Source: Thermohalobaculum sp039184865
Lineage (GTDB): Bacteria > Pseudomonadota > Alphaproteobacteria > Rhodobacterales > Rhodobacteraceae
DNA length: 64,000 nucleotides
Reading direction: 5' to 3'
Assembly: GCA_039184865.1 (NCBI GenBank)
Contig: JBCDAV010000011.1
Coordinates: 103,214-167,213 of the forward strand
Numbering within the stretch: position 1 is the stretch's first letter; every line of letters begins with the position of its first letter. Under the pieces are notes generated by a model, which was not told the origin of the DNA, did no database searches, and was given only the letters and a program-made list of their open reading frames with translations. Shown here in pieces: positions 46,001 through 54,399 of this stretch. A program made the position numbers and the translations under genes.

Positions 46001-48498
46001 AGCCGCAGCGGGTCGGGATCGACGTCCACGCCTTCTGGATGACCATTGCCGTCGAAGGTGATCGCCTCCTCGGTCAGGTCGACAAATCCACGCACCGCAG
46101 TGGTTCCGTACGAGTGGCCTGCACCCTCGGAGCGTTCTTTGAACAAGCCGAGGATCGGAATACCGGTCTCGTCATCGACCTTCAGGGCGCGCTCGTGCCA
46201 ATCTGCAACGGACTGGGCGACGACGTCGAAGCGCACACCACCGACCGGCGACTTCATGTTCGGCAGATACTTCGCAAAGACCGGGTCCGAGGTGTCCAGG
46301 AAGTTCGGTTCGAAAAACTCGCCGCCTGAGTAGCTTTCGACGGTGCAAAGGCCGACCTTGCCCATCGTCTTCATGATCGCCTTCTCGGCGGCTTTCTTGT
46401 ACTTGAAGAAGGCTTCGGTCGCGGAGTCGCCGAAGGTGGCCTCGGCCCTTGCGCGCACAGCGAGCGGATAGACCGCAGCGGCGCCGAAACCGAGCGCGCA
46501 GCAGATGTGATGCGATGAGGCGATCTGACCGCTCTCGACGACAAGCGACACCTTGAAGCGAACGCCTTCCTCGATCAGCCTCTGATTGATCGCCGAAACC
46601 GCAAGGGTCATCGGCATTGCTGCCCGGTCCTTCGAGACGTGCCGATCCGTCAGGATCGCGATGCCGCCGCGCTCCCGGGCGAACGTCACGACCTCATCGG
46701 CAACCGCATCGATTGCTTCGATCAGCGATGCCTGATTGCCCGTGCCGTCACCGAAGATCGGCGTGTACAGCAAATCGAACCTATCCCACGGCGTGATGTC
46801 CTGCGCCTTGATCTTGAGCACGTCCGCCATGCGCAGCACCGGCGAGTTGACGACGATCTGTCGAGACCGCGATTCTCCCAGATGCGGCTTCTCCCCCAGA
46901 GCAACGCGCAACGTCATGCCATCCGCTTCGCGAATTGAATCGAGCGGCGGGTTCGTGACCTGCGCGAAGCGCTGTGAGAAGTACTTCGCAACGCCGCCCT
47001 CGTTGTCCGACAGCGCATTTATCGCGTTGCCGTATCCCATGGCCGAGACCTTCTCGACGCCGCTCTGCAGCATCGGGTCCATCAGGAACTTGAAGCTCTC
47101 CTGATTGTGGGTGTAGGCGACCATGCGGGCGGCGAAGTTCAAATCGCCTTCGTAGCGCTTGGCGGCGGCCGCCGGATCGATCTCCGGATCCGGCAGATCA
47201 TCGATGTTGATCATCGCACCAGCGAGAAGCTCCGCGTAGTTCGCGCGCTTCGCGAGCATCTCGAGCGTCTGCTCCGTCTCGAAGACTTCTTTTGCCGTGT
47301 GGTCGTACCAGATCATGCCGCCCGCTTCGACGCGGCCACGGCGCAGAACCTCCTCGGGCGGGAAGTGGATTTGTCCGGCTTCCGAGGTGACTGCGAGATA
47401 TTCTTCCGTCTCGACAGAACGTAGCGGGCGCAGGCCGAGCCGGTCGAGCCGCGCGCCAATGACGTTTCCGTCTCCGAAAATCAGCGCGGCCGGCCCGTCA
47501 TTCTTCTCTTCCGATAGCGAGAAATATTCCAGCATCGTCCGGGCTTTAGGCGAAATCCGGTCGTCGTTCTCCCACGCCGGCGGCATCATCGCGACCACAG
47601 CGGTCACCAGATCCAGGCCTTCATCGTAGACGCGGGAGTTCAGGGTCTGGTCGAGCCTGCAACTGTCCGACTGGCCGTTCGGCCGAACGATTGCCTTGTT
47701 CCGTGCCAGCGCAATCGCGGCTTCGGACAGTCTGTTCTTCTTGTCGGTGTTCAGCTCACCGTTGTGCGCCATCAGACGGAACGGCTGCGCCATTGTCGGG
47801 TGCGGATCGGTATTGGTCGAGAACCGCGTGTGGAAGTACAGGGTATGAACTTCGTGATCCGGATCGCTCAGATCCTTGAAGTACGGAATGATCTCCCAGG
47901 AATTCAGACGGCCCTTGAAGACCTGTGTCTGCGCAGAGAGAGAGAGCGGATAGAGCCCGTGAAGCTCCGGCGTGGTGTAAGCCACCGCTTCGATGTCGAG
48001 CAGCGCGAAATGGATGCGGCGGTTCAGGTCTGCGCCGCGCACGCCGTCAGGTGCGCCAAACACCCACTGGCGGATCGGCAACTGCCATTTCATGGCGCGT
48101 TCCCGTATTGCCGAGGGATCAACCTCGACCTCGCGCGCAGCGAGAATATCCATGCCTGCTTCGAGCAGAACGCCTTCGATCAACGCGATCGCGGCCTCGT
48201 GCTGAGAAGCATCGGCTGGCATGAAGAAGTTTCCGACGCCAAACCCGCCGGGTTCGATTTCCTGTCCGGCGATCTTGCGGAAGAACTTCAGGGACAGGTC
48301 GACGGAAATACCTGCACCGTCGCCAACACCTTCCGAGGACATGCCGCCGCGGTGCGGCACCGCACACAGGGCCTCGTGGCTCTTGACGATGAGATCGTGG
48401 GTTTGCCGACTGTCTTTCCGGGTCACAAATCCGACCCCGCAGGCGCTGTGCTCAAGCGCTGCGTCGTAAAGGCCAGTTCTGTGAGTTCCACTATTCAC
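43015..48498 (-). CDS. glutamate-synthase-large-subunit-like protein with C-terminal extension
   Basis: 1827-aa GltB-like protein, over 300 residues longer than usual. Domain order is normal: Ntn glutaminase with Cys20 (HSACGVGF) after a short propeptide, central domain, FMN synthase barrel (LTSGAMSHGAL, GQGAKPGEGGQLP, INVAGGTGGTGAASV), an iron-sulfur segment and the GXGXG helix (GACGGEIIVRSPGG). The iron-sulfur motif is C-x5-C-x3-C (44689-44721), one residue shorter than the C-x5-C-x4-C I know. About 180 residues after the usual end (from KELVDELS) match nothing I recognise. Start codon is GTG 48498. No gltD follows; a diflavin reductase does. Could be a true NADPH glutamate synthase with another electron donor, or a different amidotransferase. 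Confidence 0.85.
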   Translation of the reverse strand: MNSGTHRTGLYDAALEHSACGVGFVTRKDSRQTHDLIVKSHEALCAVPHRGGMSSEGVGDGAGISVDLSLKFFRKIAGQEIEPGGFGVGNFFMPADASQHEAAIALIEGVLLEAGMDILAAREVEVDPSAIRERAMKWQLPIRQWVFGAPDGVRGADLNRRIHFALLDIEAVAYTTPELHGLYPLSLSAQTQVFKGRLNSWEIIPYFKDLSDPDHEVHTLYFHTRFSTNTDPHPTMAQPFRLMAHNGELNTDKKNRLSEAAIALARNKAIVRPNGQSDSCRLDQTLNSRVYDEGLDLVTAVVAMMPPAWENDDRISPKARTMLEYFSLSEEKNDGPAALIFGDGNVIGARLDRLGLRPLRSVETEEYLAVTSEAGQIHFPPEEVLRRGRVEAGGMIWYDHTAKEVFETEQTLEMLAKRANYAELLAGAMINIDDLPDPEIDPAAAAKRYEGDLNFAARMVAYTHNQESFKFLMDPMLQSGVEKVSAMGYGNAINALSDNEGGVAKYFSQRFAQVTNPPLDSIREADGMTLRVALGEKPHLGESRSRQIVVNSPVLRMADVLKIKAQDITPWDRFDLLYTPIFGDGTGNQASLIEAIDAVADEVVTFARERGGIAILTDRHVSKDRAAMPMTLAVSAINQRLIEEGVRFKVSLVVESGQIASSHHICCALGFGAAAVYPLAVRARAEATFGDSATEAFFKYKKAAEKAIMKTMGKVGLCTVESYSGGEFFEPNFLDTSDPVFAKYLPNMKSPVGGVRFDVVAQSVADWHERALKVDDETGIPILGLFKERSEGAGHSYGTTAVRGFVDLTEEAITFDGNGHPEGVDVDPDPLRLLTLRQMEDAFGINEDGYVNTSFEKLSKDKIDSFQITPGYRDFSRLMAEERHRRPAALRDVLEFPADIRFKDTVEDIKREMMLFNRAGNNDFVIRGLTCERQEDGSFLLRLTGPRGKELGRLDALAQSLVERFGDDVQGHFVTRGALKLIAKGWALDYLSRLRAAPKGVKLEDVQPASEITPRLTSGAMSHGALVATAHEAVAHGTNMVGGLSNSGEGGEHISRYGTIRSSRIKQFASGRFGVWAGYLADPNLEELEIKIGQGAKPGEGGQLPAPKVTVEIAAARGGTPGVELVSPPPHHDTYSIEDLAQLIHDCKAARKRVIVKLVSSEGIGTIAVGVAKAGADVINVAGGTGGTGAASVTSLKYTGRAAEIGIAEVHQALCANGIRQKVLLRCSGAMQTGSDVVKAALLGGDSFEFGTTALMMLKCVMAKNCNVKCPAGLTTNPEVFDGDPRALAQYLLNIAHEVREILARLGLHSLAEARGRADLLHLLDHPASVGKLNLREMLTCVPENPVEDPVYLERDFAVDDALLEQVNARLMSGEETSIELRPNTPLNNCNKTVGGQLAIDIERMLNHDVDVLPPSAFEDGRGRRYLDHRAIRVVTQGSAGQSFGAFCNDGMVMEHTGTCNDGVGKGACGGEIIVRSPGGPESAENVLIGNFALFGATGGRTFIEGEAGDRFAVRNSGATAVVEGVGDFCAEYMTNGAILNLGGFSKGYGNGMSGGFAYQYDPEGKLPGMLSADSVFMGTLTDGSAQAEIHRDAVHQLLEWHFEATGSQKAKTLLAEWETAKNDFAWIMPKALLQYQDADEILAARSRKELVDELSTALAGYQIAELKAAWKRQNPILRGAAPGIGDTDGQDMYRLLNSYTVLEMAQALAAKRLGAGADRIALDAAARNLILTEDFSLMSGLAKHAKQAIDGYDEAGLATLVAHKRLMDFKRTLSMRNILSMDSPGTYSWILHQSAKNREALGTIPSFDQLFSQNALPDLVARTAAE

Positions 48499-48785
48499 TC
48501 GGACCTACCCGTGTGCTGGTTGAAGTTGTGTCTCAGCGCTTAGCGCTATCGCAGCATTTAGCCGCTTCCGGGAACAATCACAGGCCCGCCCTGCAATCGC
48601 TTCGCTCACTAGCAAACGGTATAATAGTCCGCGCGACGGCGCTTGCGATAGTGTTTTATGACGCAGAACCCCGGTTTGGCCGATCCGGACAGGCGGCAAA
48701 TGACCGAAGAGCGCGCGCTATCGGGCTCTCCAGATGTTCTCACCGGACCCTTTTCAAGGGATTTCGGCAAGCGGGCATTGAACGC

Positions 48786-49853
48786 TCAAACCTGCTTGCC
48801 GCTGCTCCAGAAGCCCGAAACCCGCAGTTTTTTTGCGTCCCACCCCATTGATTTTGCGGTTTCACGGATCTTGCGAGCATCGCCCTTTTCGCCGGCAAAC
48901 CAGACATTTGCATCGATATGGTGGTCCAAAGCAGCCAAGGTCTCGTCTGCCAGGCTTTCTCCTTTCGAGCGTGCGAGCCAACGCACGCGGATGCCGTCTG
49001 GCGCCGTAATCGGGTAGTCGCAGGCCTCTCCCTCGTCCGCTTCCAACAAGAGTTCGCCTGCTGCGTCCTCAGGCAAGTTCTCAAGCAATCGCGCTGCCGC
49101 CGGGAAACCGGTTTCGTCAGACGCGAGAAGAACGCGGTCTGCATCCAATAACCCGCCACCGGACGGACCGATCAGGCCAACGACCCGCCTCCCACGCTCA
49201 CCTTCCATGATTTCCTTCGCCCACTCGTAGGTTCGGCCACCCTCGTGAATGTAGACATCCGTGACCAGCGTATTTGTGCGGTGATCGATCGAGCGCGTCG
49301 TGTAGACTGGCTTGTGAGGCGCTCCCGGCCCGTCCGGCCAGACGGTCGAACCGTTGGGAGCCACCGATGGCCATTCAGCCTCTACGTCCTTCGGTGGCTG
49401 GAGAAGCCTGAAGTGAATCGACTCGTCGCGGTGATTGCTCAGGTCTTCGCCGACAAGCGTGACGCGCAGGAAGACAGACCCGAGTTGCTGGACATCTGTT
49501 GCGCGAACGAACCGGAAATTTGGCGGAAGCGATCCTTCGCTGTCGCCGTCTGACCAGCGCATTGCCTCGGCAACCTCGGGCATGAGATGCCGCATCTGCT
49601 GGACGACCGCATTCTTCATGTTGAACAGCCAAACGGGATCTTGCGCCGCGACAAGCCCTGCGGTTTCAGTTTTCGCGCCCGGTCGCAAGCCGATCAATCC
49701 ATGTGCCGTCTGGACGGTCAACGATCCAGGCGCGTCCTCCAGGACCTCGAGCCCGGAGGTCTTCGCCTGTGCAAGAATGACCTGACGCATCGCGTGGAAG
49801 GCTACTCCGGGCAGATCTGACTGCGCCTCGTGCTTGTAGACAACATCGGCCAT
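48786..49853 (-). CDS. siderophore-interacting protein (ferric reductase) with N-terminal DUF2218 domain
   Basis: 355-aa flavoprotein. Residues about 8-95 fit the DUF2218 domain often fused to this family; about 105-235 form the FAD-binding ferredoxin-reductase-like barrel (RFVRATDVQQLGSVFLRVTLVG, TRSIDHRTNTLVTDVYIH), and the rest is the SIP NADPH domain (LLASDETGFPAAARLLENLP, WFAGEKGDARKIRE). Such proteins reduce ferric siderophores to free iron. GGAG precedes ATG 49853. Lies 287 bases upstream of... the glutamate-synthase-like start on the same strand, so a common iron-linked role is possible. Confidence 0.9.
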   Translation of the reverse strand: MADVVYKHEAQSDLPGVAFHAMRQVILAQAKTSGLEVLEDAPGSLTVQTAHGLIGLRPGAKTETAGLVAAQDPVWLFNMKNAVVQQMRHLMPEVAEAMRWSDGDSEGSLPPNFRFVRATDVQQLGSVFLRVTLVGEDLSNHRDESIHFRLLQPPKDVEAEWPSVAPNGSTVWPDGPGAPHKPVYTTRSIDHRTNTLVTDVYIHEGGRTYEWAKEIMEGERGRRVVGLIGPSGGGLLDADRVLLASDETGFPAAARLLENLPEDAAGELLLEADEGEACDYPITAPDGIRVRWLARSKGESLADETLAALDHHIDANVWFAGEKGDARKIRETAKSMGWDAKKLRVSGFWSSGKQV

Positions 49854-50090
49854 AGAGGAATCTCCGCTTTCGCAAATGAGAGAGCTGGCCTCTGCTGGCG
49901 GCTGGCTTCACGGGATTTAGGGTGCATATCGGCGCGCATCAAAGGCGCAGTCGTCGCGGTCGACAAATTCGTGATCTTGTCCAGTCGACAAAAAATTCTC
50001 CGCCAGATCGCCCTCCGCCGTCAGCGTTGCTTGGAATTGAGCAAGCTTTCCTGTGCAACTGCAATGCGATTACGAACGGTCGGCCAATCA

Positions 50091-51566
50091 CTATTCGCCA
50101 GTGCGTGCCGCGCCATAGCCGGCGCGTTGCCCGAATATGGTGCCCGATGTCAGGCCCGAGCCTCCGGGGTAGCCGCCGAAGAAGACGCCGCCGACCAGTT
50201 CCCCACAAGCATGCAGACCGGCAATCGCGGAACCATCCTCACGCAGAACGGCCCCGGCGTCGTCGACCTTCAGCCCGCCATAAGTGAACGTGATCCCGCC
50301 AGTGACCGGGTAGGCCCGGAAGGGAGCCGTATCGATCCGTTGCGCCCAGTTCGACTTGGCCAGTTCGAGCCCTCTGGTTCCCTTGCCGTCCAGTACGGTC
50401 GGATCGAATGCCACGCTCTCGTCGACGGCTCGGTTGTAGGCAGCAACGGTGTCGAGGGCTGCCGCCTGATCCACGCCTTCCAGATGCGCGACAAGGCCTT
50501 CGAGCGTGTCCGCCTCCACAAAATGTGCGTCGTCGAAATGGTACTCCCCATAAAGCAGGTCCATCACCTTGGCGTCGAAGATCTGCCAGGCAAAGTGCCC
50601 GGGTTGCTCCAGCACCGCACGCCCGAACTGCGCATACGTGTAGTTGCGGAAGTTGATGCCCTCATCGACGAAGCGGGCACCCTTTGCGTTCAGCATGATC
50701 CCAAGGAAATAGCAGATCTTGCGGTAGTTCTTACGTTCCATATGCGGGATGTCGAGGTTCCCGTAATTCTTCATGTGCAGGTCCATCGGCGTCGCGTGAC
50801 AGCCCTGATAGCTGCCGTAGCGCTGCGCGCCCAAGCCCCAGGCCATTGTAAGCCCGTCGCCAGTGTTGTTCGGCGTTCCGCGCACCTTCGCGACCGACCA
50901 GTCCGGCCCGATAAGCTCACTGCGCATGGCCTCGCTGGCCTCGAACCCGCCGCAGGCAAGGATCACGGCGTCGGCAGGGATCTCATCGTCGCCGACGATG
51001 ACGCCTGTAATGCGGTCGCCAGACTGCATCAGATCCGTCACCGGGGTCTTGTAGCTGATCTCGCCGCCGAGCCGCTCAAATGCCGCGAGTTCCATGTCGA
51101 AGAGGCCGACGCCCTCATTGGCAGCCGCCAGCGTCAACCCACCCCAGAACACGTAGCGACCGTCTTTCTCGAAGCTTTGCCGGGAATAGATCGGCTCGTA
51201 GGTCACGCGGTGCCCGGCGAGCCAGCGCACGGCATTGTATGACTGAGAGACCAGGATTTCCTGCTCCGGCGACATCGGGCGGCCCTCGTTGAAGCCGAGC
51301 AGGTCGTCGCCGAATTTCTGCTGCGTGTAGCTGCCGAAATCGGTGTTCGGAATACGCGGGTCATCCGGGTCGGCGAGGAGCGGCAGGAGATCCTCGCTGG
51401 AAGTGTACGAGAACCGCATCGCGCCAGCCGTGTACTTGGTGTTTCCGCCGGCCAGATCGGGTCCGGCCTTCTCAAGCATAAGGACGTCGGCGCCCTTCTC
51501 CAGTGCAGCGATGCCGGCGCACATGGCAGCGTTGCCTGATCCTACGACAATGATTTTCTTGGACAT
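50091..51566 (-). CDS. tcuA: FAD-dependent tricarballylate dehydrogenase-like protein (TcuA)
   Basis: 491-aa fumarate-reductase-type flavoprotein. N-terminal FAD motif VVGSGNAAMCAGIAALEKGADVL, GGNTKYTAGAMRF (substrate-binding start typical of TcuA), RGTPNNTGDGLTMAWGLGA and a C-terminal GELVGGVFFGGYPGGSGLTSG. TcuA oxidises tricarballylate to cis-aconitate in Salmonella with the help of TcuB. No tcuB, tcuC or tcuR is in the window, so the name is by similarity only. Presence of aconitase B 5 kb away is compatible with cis-aconitate as product. Confidence 0.8.
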   Translation of the reverse strand: MSKKIIVVGSGNAAMCAGIAALEKGADVLMLEKAGPDLAGGNTKYTAGAMRFSYTSSEDLLPLLADPDDPRIPNTDFGSYTQQKFGDDLLGFNEGRPMSPEQEILVSQSYNAVRWLAGHRVTYEPIYSRQSFEKDGRYVFWGGLTLAAANEGVGLFDMELAAFERLGGEISYKTPVTDLMQSGDRITGVIVGDDEIPADAVILACGGFEASEAMRSELIGPDWSVAKVRGTPNNTGDGLTMAWGLGAQRYGSYQGCHATPMDLHMKNYGNLDIPHMERKNYRKICYFLGIMLNAKGARFVDEGINFRNYTYAQFGRAVLEQPGHFAWQIFDAKVMDLLYGEYHFDDAHFVEADTLEGLVAHLEGVDQAAALDTVAAYNRAVDESVAFDPTVLDGKGTRGLELAKSNWAQRIDTAPFRAYPVTGGITFTYGGLKVDDAGAVLREDGSAIAGLHACGELVGGVFFGGYPGGSGLTSGTIFGQRAGYGAARTGE

Positions 51567-51662
51567 CGTGTCTTCTCGTCTGCTGGGTGGCCTTCAAGCG
51601 ATGTGACCGAGCTCTGTCCTCGATCCGTCAGCTTAAGCCATTGTTGAGATGCTGCGGAGAAC

Positions 51663-52685
51663 CTACGGCGAAGCTGCGAATATGTACAACAGCGCCACGA
51701 CGGTCACGGCCAGGAACGCGGTCTCCAGGACGAGGAGTGCGATCGCGCGGCCTCCGACCTGAAAGACCTCTTCGAGCGACGTGCGCACGCCAACCGCGGC
51801 GATAGCGGAAAGAAGCGCCCAGCGCGATGCCTCGGTCAGGGGCCCGGCGATCAGTCCGGGAAGAAGGCCCATCGAGTTGATCGCCGCGAGGATCACGAAT
51901 CCGGCGACGAACCAAGGGACCAGCGGCGGACGGTCCGACTGCTCCGCGGCGCTTAGGTTTAGCCACCTGATGACGAGAACAGCGATGAAGATGACCGGGG
52001 CAAGCATCGACACCCGGATGAGCTTGACCACCGTGGCCGTATCTCCCGCGCTTTCAGAGACCGAGAATCCGGCCCCTACGACCTGCGCGACGTCGTGAAT
52101 TGTCGACCCCAGAAAGACGCCGGCCAGCCGCTCGGTGAACCCGAGCATATCGGCGAAGATCGGGTAGACAATCATCGCGACGGTCGAGAGCACGGTGACG
52201 CCTGCGACGGTGAATATCAGGCGTTCCTGCGTGCGCTCGTCGCGTGGCAGGATCGCCGAGATCGCAATGGCCGCAGATGCGCCGCAGATGGCGACCGAAC
52301 CGGCCGAGAGAAAGGCAAAGCGCGGACCGTGGCCGAGGAAACGAGCCACGGACATGCCGAAAACGATGGTCGCGACTACGCTTCCAAGGACGATCAGGAC
52401 CGTCGTCCAGCCGAGCGACGTCGCCATCTCGACGCTGACTCGTGCGCCGAGCAGCGCGACCCCGGCGCGCAGCACGTTAGACGATGCGAATGCAATTCCG
52501 TCGCGTGTGTGCTCTTCCTTCGAGAGGAAGTTCAGCGCGATCCCGAACAGCAGTGCCATCAGCATCGCCGGCGCGCCGTAATGCTCGGAAATGAACTGGG
52601 CCGCCAAAGCGATCAGACCCGCGATCAGGAGGCCCGGAAGAATGGGCTTGAGCGAACGTTCGTACCACGTTGTCGAGGCTTGCAT
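51663..52685 (-). CDS. YeiH-family putative sulfate/anion exporter
   Basis: 340-aa membrane protein with about ten helices. Segments LLFGIALNFL, GVALLGARVS, SAGSVAICGASAAIAI and FLGSTIHDVAQVVGAG are the signature of the YeiH (UPF0324) family, members of which have been linked to sulfate or other anion export. ATG 52685 lies 11 bases after AAGGAG; the longer frame to 52838 adds non-hydrophobic non-family sequence. 96 bases downstream lies the tcuA-like gene; the two may be co-transcribed. Confidence 0.88.
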   Translation of the reverse strand: MQASTTWYERSLKPILPGLLIAGLIALAAQFISEHYGAPAMLMALLFGIALNFLSKEEHTRDGIAFASSNVLRAGVALLGARVSVEMATSLGWTTVLIVLGSVVATIVFGMSVARFLGHGPRFAFLSAGSVAICGASAAIAISAILPRDERTQERLIFTVAGVTVLSTVAMIVYPIFADMLGFTERLAGVFLGSTIHDVAQVVGAGFSVSESAGDTATVVKLIRVSMLAPVIFIAVLVIRWLNLSAAEQSDRPPLVPWFVAGFVILAAINSMGLLPGLIAGPLTEASRWALLSAIAAVGVRTSLEEVFQVGGRAIALLVLETAFLAVTVVALLYIFAASP

Positions 52686-53214
52686 TGCAGCGTTCACTCC
52701 TTGGTGACATGCCGAAAGGCCCTGCCAGACTGGTCTTTCGTGATCGGTCGGGTTGTGCGAGTGGCTAGCCTGCGCGGCTGGCGAAATTCGCGAGAGGTGG
52801 TCAATGTGCCTTGAGAAGGGGTCTCGCCGCCTGGTCACGTATCCTCGACGTACCCGTCAGGTCAACCTCATCGGACGCCATCTGAAGCAGGCCGTATCCG
52901 CTTCGGATCGATCGCCTTCGCACACGTCGGGAAAAGGCGTGCGTCTGCTCCTGCATGTCAACTGCGCCGAGCCGTATTCGCGTCAATAGCCAAGCAATCG
53001 GACGCATTCCAATTGATCGACGTGAGCATGTAAATCCGCCTACGTTTTATCGTGCGCCGATGAAAATTCGCGCTGATGAAAGCCGCGACTTCGGCGCAAG
53101 CCGGTTCTTGGAGCCCCCTCCGAAGCGCCGTTCACGCGGGCGAGACGGGAGGCGCACTTGCCTAATAGGCCCGGTCCGATTATCGGAGCCAATCCGGTCG
53201 ACAGAGGATGTGAG
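52686..53214. other. divergent intergenic region upstream of the lldD-like gene
   Basis: 529 bases between divergent yeiH-like and lldD-like genes. A short perfect palindrome GCGAAATTCGC lies at 52781-52791. No coding features were accepted here. Confidence 0.4.
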
Positions 53215-54372
53215 ATGGGACTGAACAGCTGCCACAACTTTCAGGATTTTCGAAGCCTTGCGAAGCGCCGGCTGCCCGGGCCGATTTTTCACTACATCGA
53301 CGGCGCGGCCGACGACGAGCAGACCTATCGCAGGAATACTGAAGCCTACGGCGATTGCGATCTCGTTCCGAACGTTCTCGCCGGCGTCGAAACGGTCGAC
53401 ATGTCCGTCGAGGTCATGGGGCAGAAGCTCGACATGCCGCTTTACTGCGCGCCGACGGCTTTGCAGCGCTTGTTCCACTACGACGGCGAACGTGCCGTGG
53501 CGCGGGCCGCGACGAAGTACGGAACCATGTTCGGTGTGTCCTCGCTGGCGACAGTGACCGTGGAGGAAATCGAAAAACTCGCGCCGGGCCCGAAGATGTT
53601 CCAGTTCTACTTCCACAAGGATCGTGGCCTGAACGACGCCTTGCTGGAACGCGCCCGCGCCGCGAATTTTAACGTGATGGCGCTGACGGTCGACACGATC
53701 ACCGGCGGCAATCGCGAGCGCGATCTGCACACCGGGTTCACCTCACCGCCGAAGCTGACCCTTGGCTCGCTGATCAGCTTTGCCGCTCATCCGATGTGGG
53801 CGTGGAACTTCTACACCAAGGAGAAGTTCGACATGCCGCATCTGTCCGGCCACGTGGACGCGGGCACCAATCTCGCCGTTTCGGTCGGGAATTACTTCTC
53901 CTCGATGCTGGATCAGTCGATGAACTGGAAGGATGCCGAGGACCTGTGCGCCAAATGGAACGGCCAGTTCGCCTTGAAGGGAATCATGAGTGTCGAGGAC
54001 GCCAAGCGCGCGGTCGACATCGGCTGCACCGGCATCATGGTTTCAAACCACGGCGGGCGGCAGCTTGACGGGTCGCGCAGCCCGTTCGACCAGCTTGCCG
54101 AAATCGTCGATGCGGTAGGCGACAAGATCGACGTCATCTGCGAAGGGGGGATCCAGCGCGGAACGCATGTTCTCAAGGCTTTGTCACTGGGTGCAAAGGC
54201 GTGTTCGGGCGGGCGTTTGTACCTCTATGCGCTGGCGGCGGCAGGGCAGGCAGGCGTCGAGAAGGCGCTGGGCAATCTGCGCACCGAGATCGAACGCGAC
54301 ATGAAACTTATGGGCGTCACCAAGCTGGATCAGTTGACCCGCGAAAATCTGCGGTTCCACGGGCGCGCCTGA
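53215..54372 (+). CDS. lldD: FMN-dependent alpha-hydroxy-acid (L-lactate) dehydrogenase
   Basis: 385-aa enzyme of the glycolate oxidase/LldD family oxidising L-2-hydroxy acids to 2-oxo acids. FMN and active-site residues are visible: FHYIDGAADDE near the N-terminus, Tyr132/134 region (MFQFYFHKD), catalytic His279 and Arg282 (VSNHGGRQLDG), and GRLYLYALAAAGQAG. ATG 53215 has a GAGG about 10 bases upstream; a TTG frame start at 53158 is unlikely. Substrate could be L-lactate or a related hydroxy acid. Converges with the aldehyde dehydrogenase gene. Confidence 0.88.
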   Translation: MGLNSCHNFQDFRSLAKRRLPGPIFHYIDGAADDEQTYRRNTEAYGDCDLVPNVLAGVETVDMSVEVMGQKLDMPLYCAPTALQRLFHYDGERAVARAATKYGTMFGVSSLATVTVEEIEKLAPGPKMFQFYFHKDRGLNDALLERARAANFNVMALTVDTITGGNRERDLHTGFTSPPKLTLGSLISFAAHPMWAWNFYTKEKFDMPHLSGHVDAGTNLAVSVGNYFSSMLDQSMNWKDAEDLCAKWNGQFALKGIMSVEDAKRAVDIGCTGIMVSNHGGRQLDGSRSPFDQLAEIVDAVGDKIDVICEGGIQRGTHVLKALSLGAKACSGGRLYLYALAAAGQAGVEKALGNLRTEIERDMKLMGVTKLDQLTRENLRFHGRA

Positions 54373-54393
54373 GCGCGCCCGAGGTGTCACCTC
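54361..54393. terminator. two adjacent perfect inverted repeats between convergent genes
   Basis: GGGCGCGC-CTGA-GCGCGCCC (54361-54380) has its loop on the lldD stop codon, and GAGGTG-T-CACCTC (54381-54393) follows at once. They probably limit read-through from both sides; there is no T-run. Confidence 0.5.
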
Positions 54394-54399
54394 GCACGA

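Noticed and set aside
44866..46329. 487-codon plus-strand ORF opposite the GltB-like gene
   Set aside because: Antisense shadow of conserved glutamate-synthase domains.
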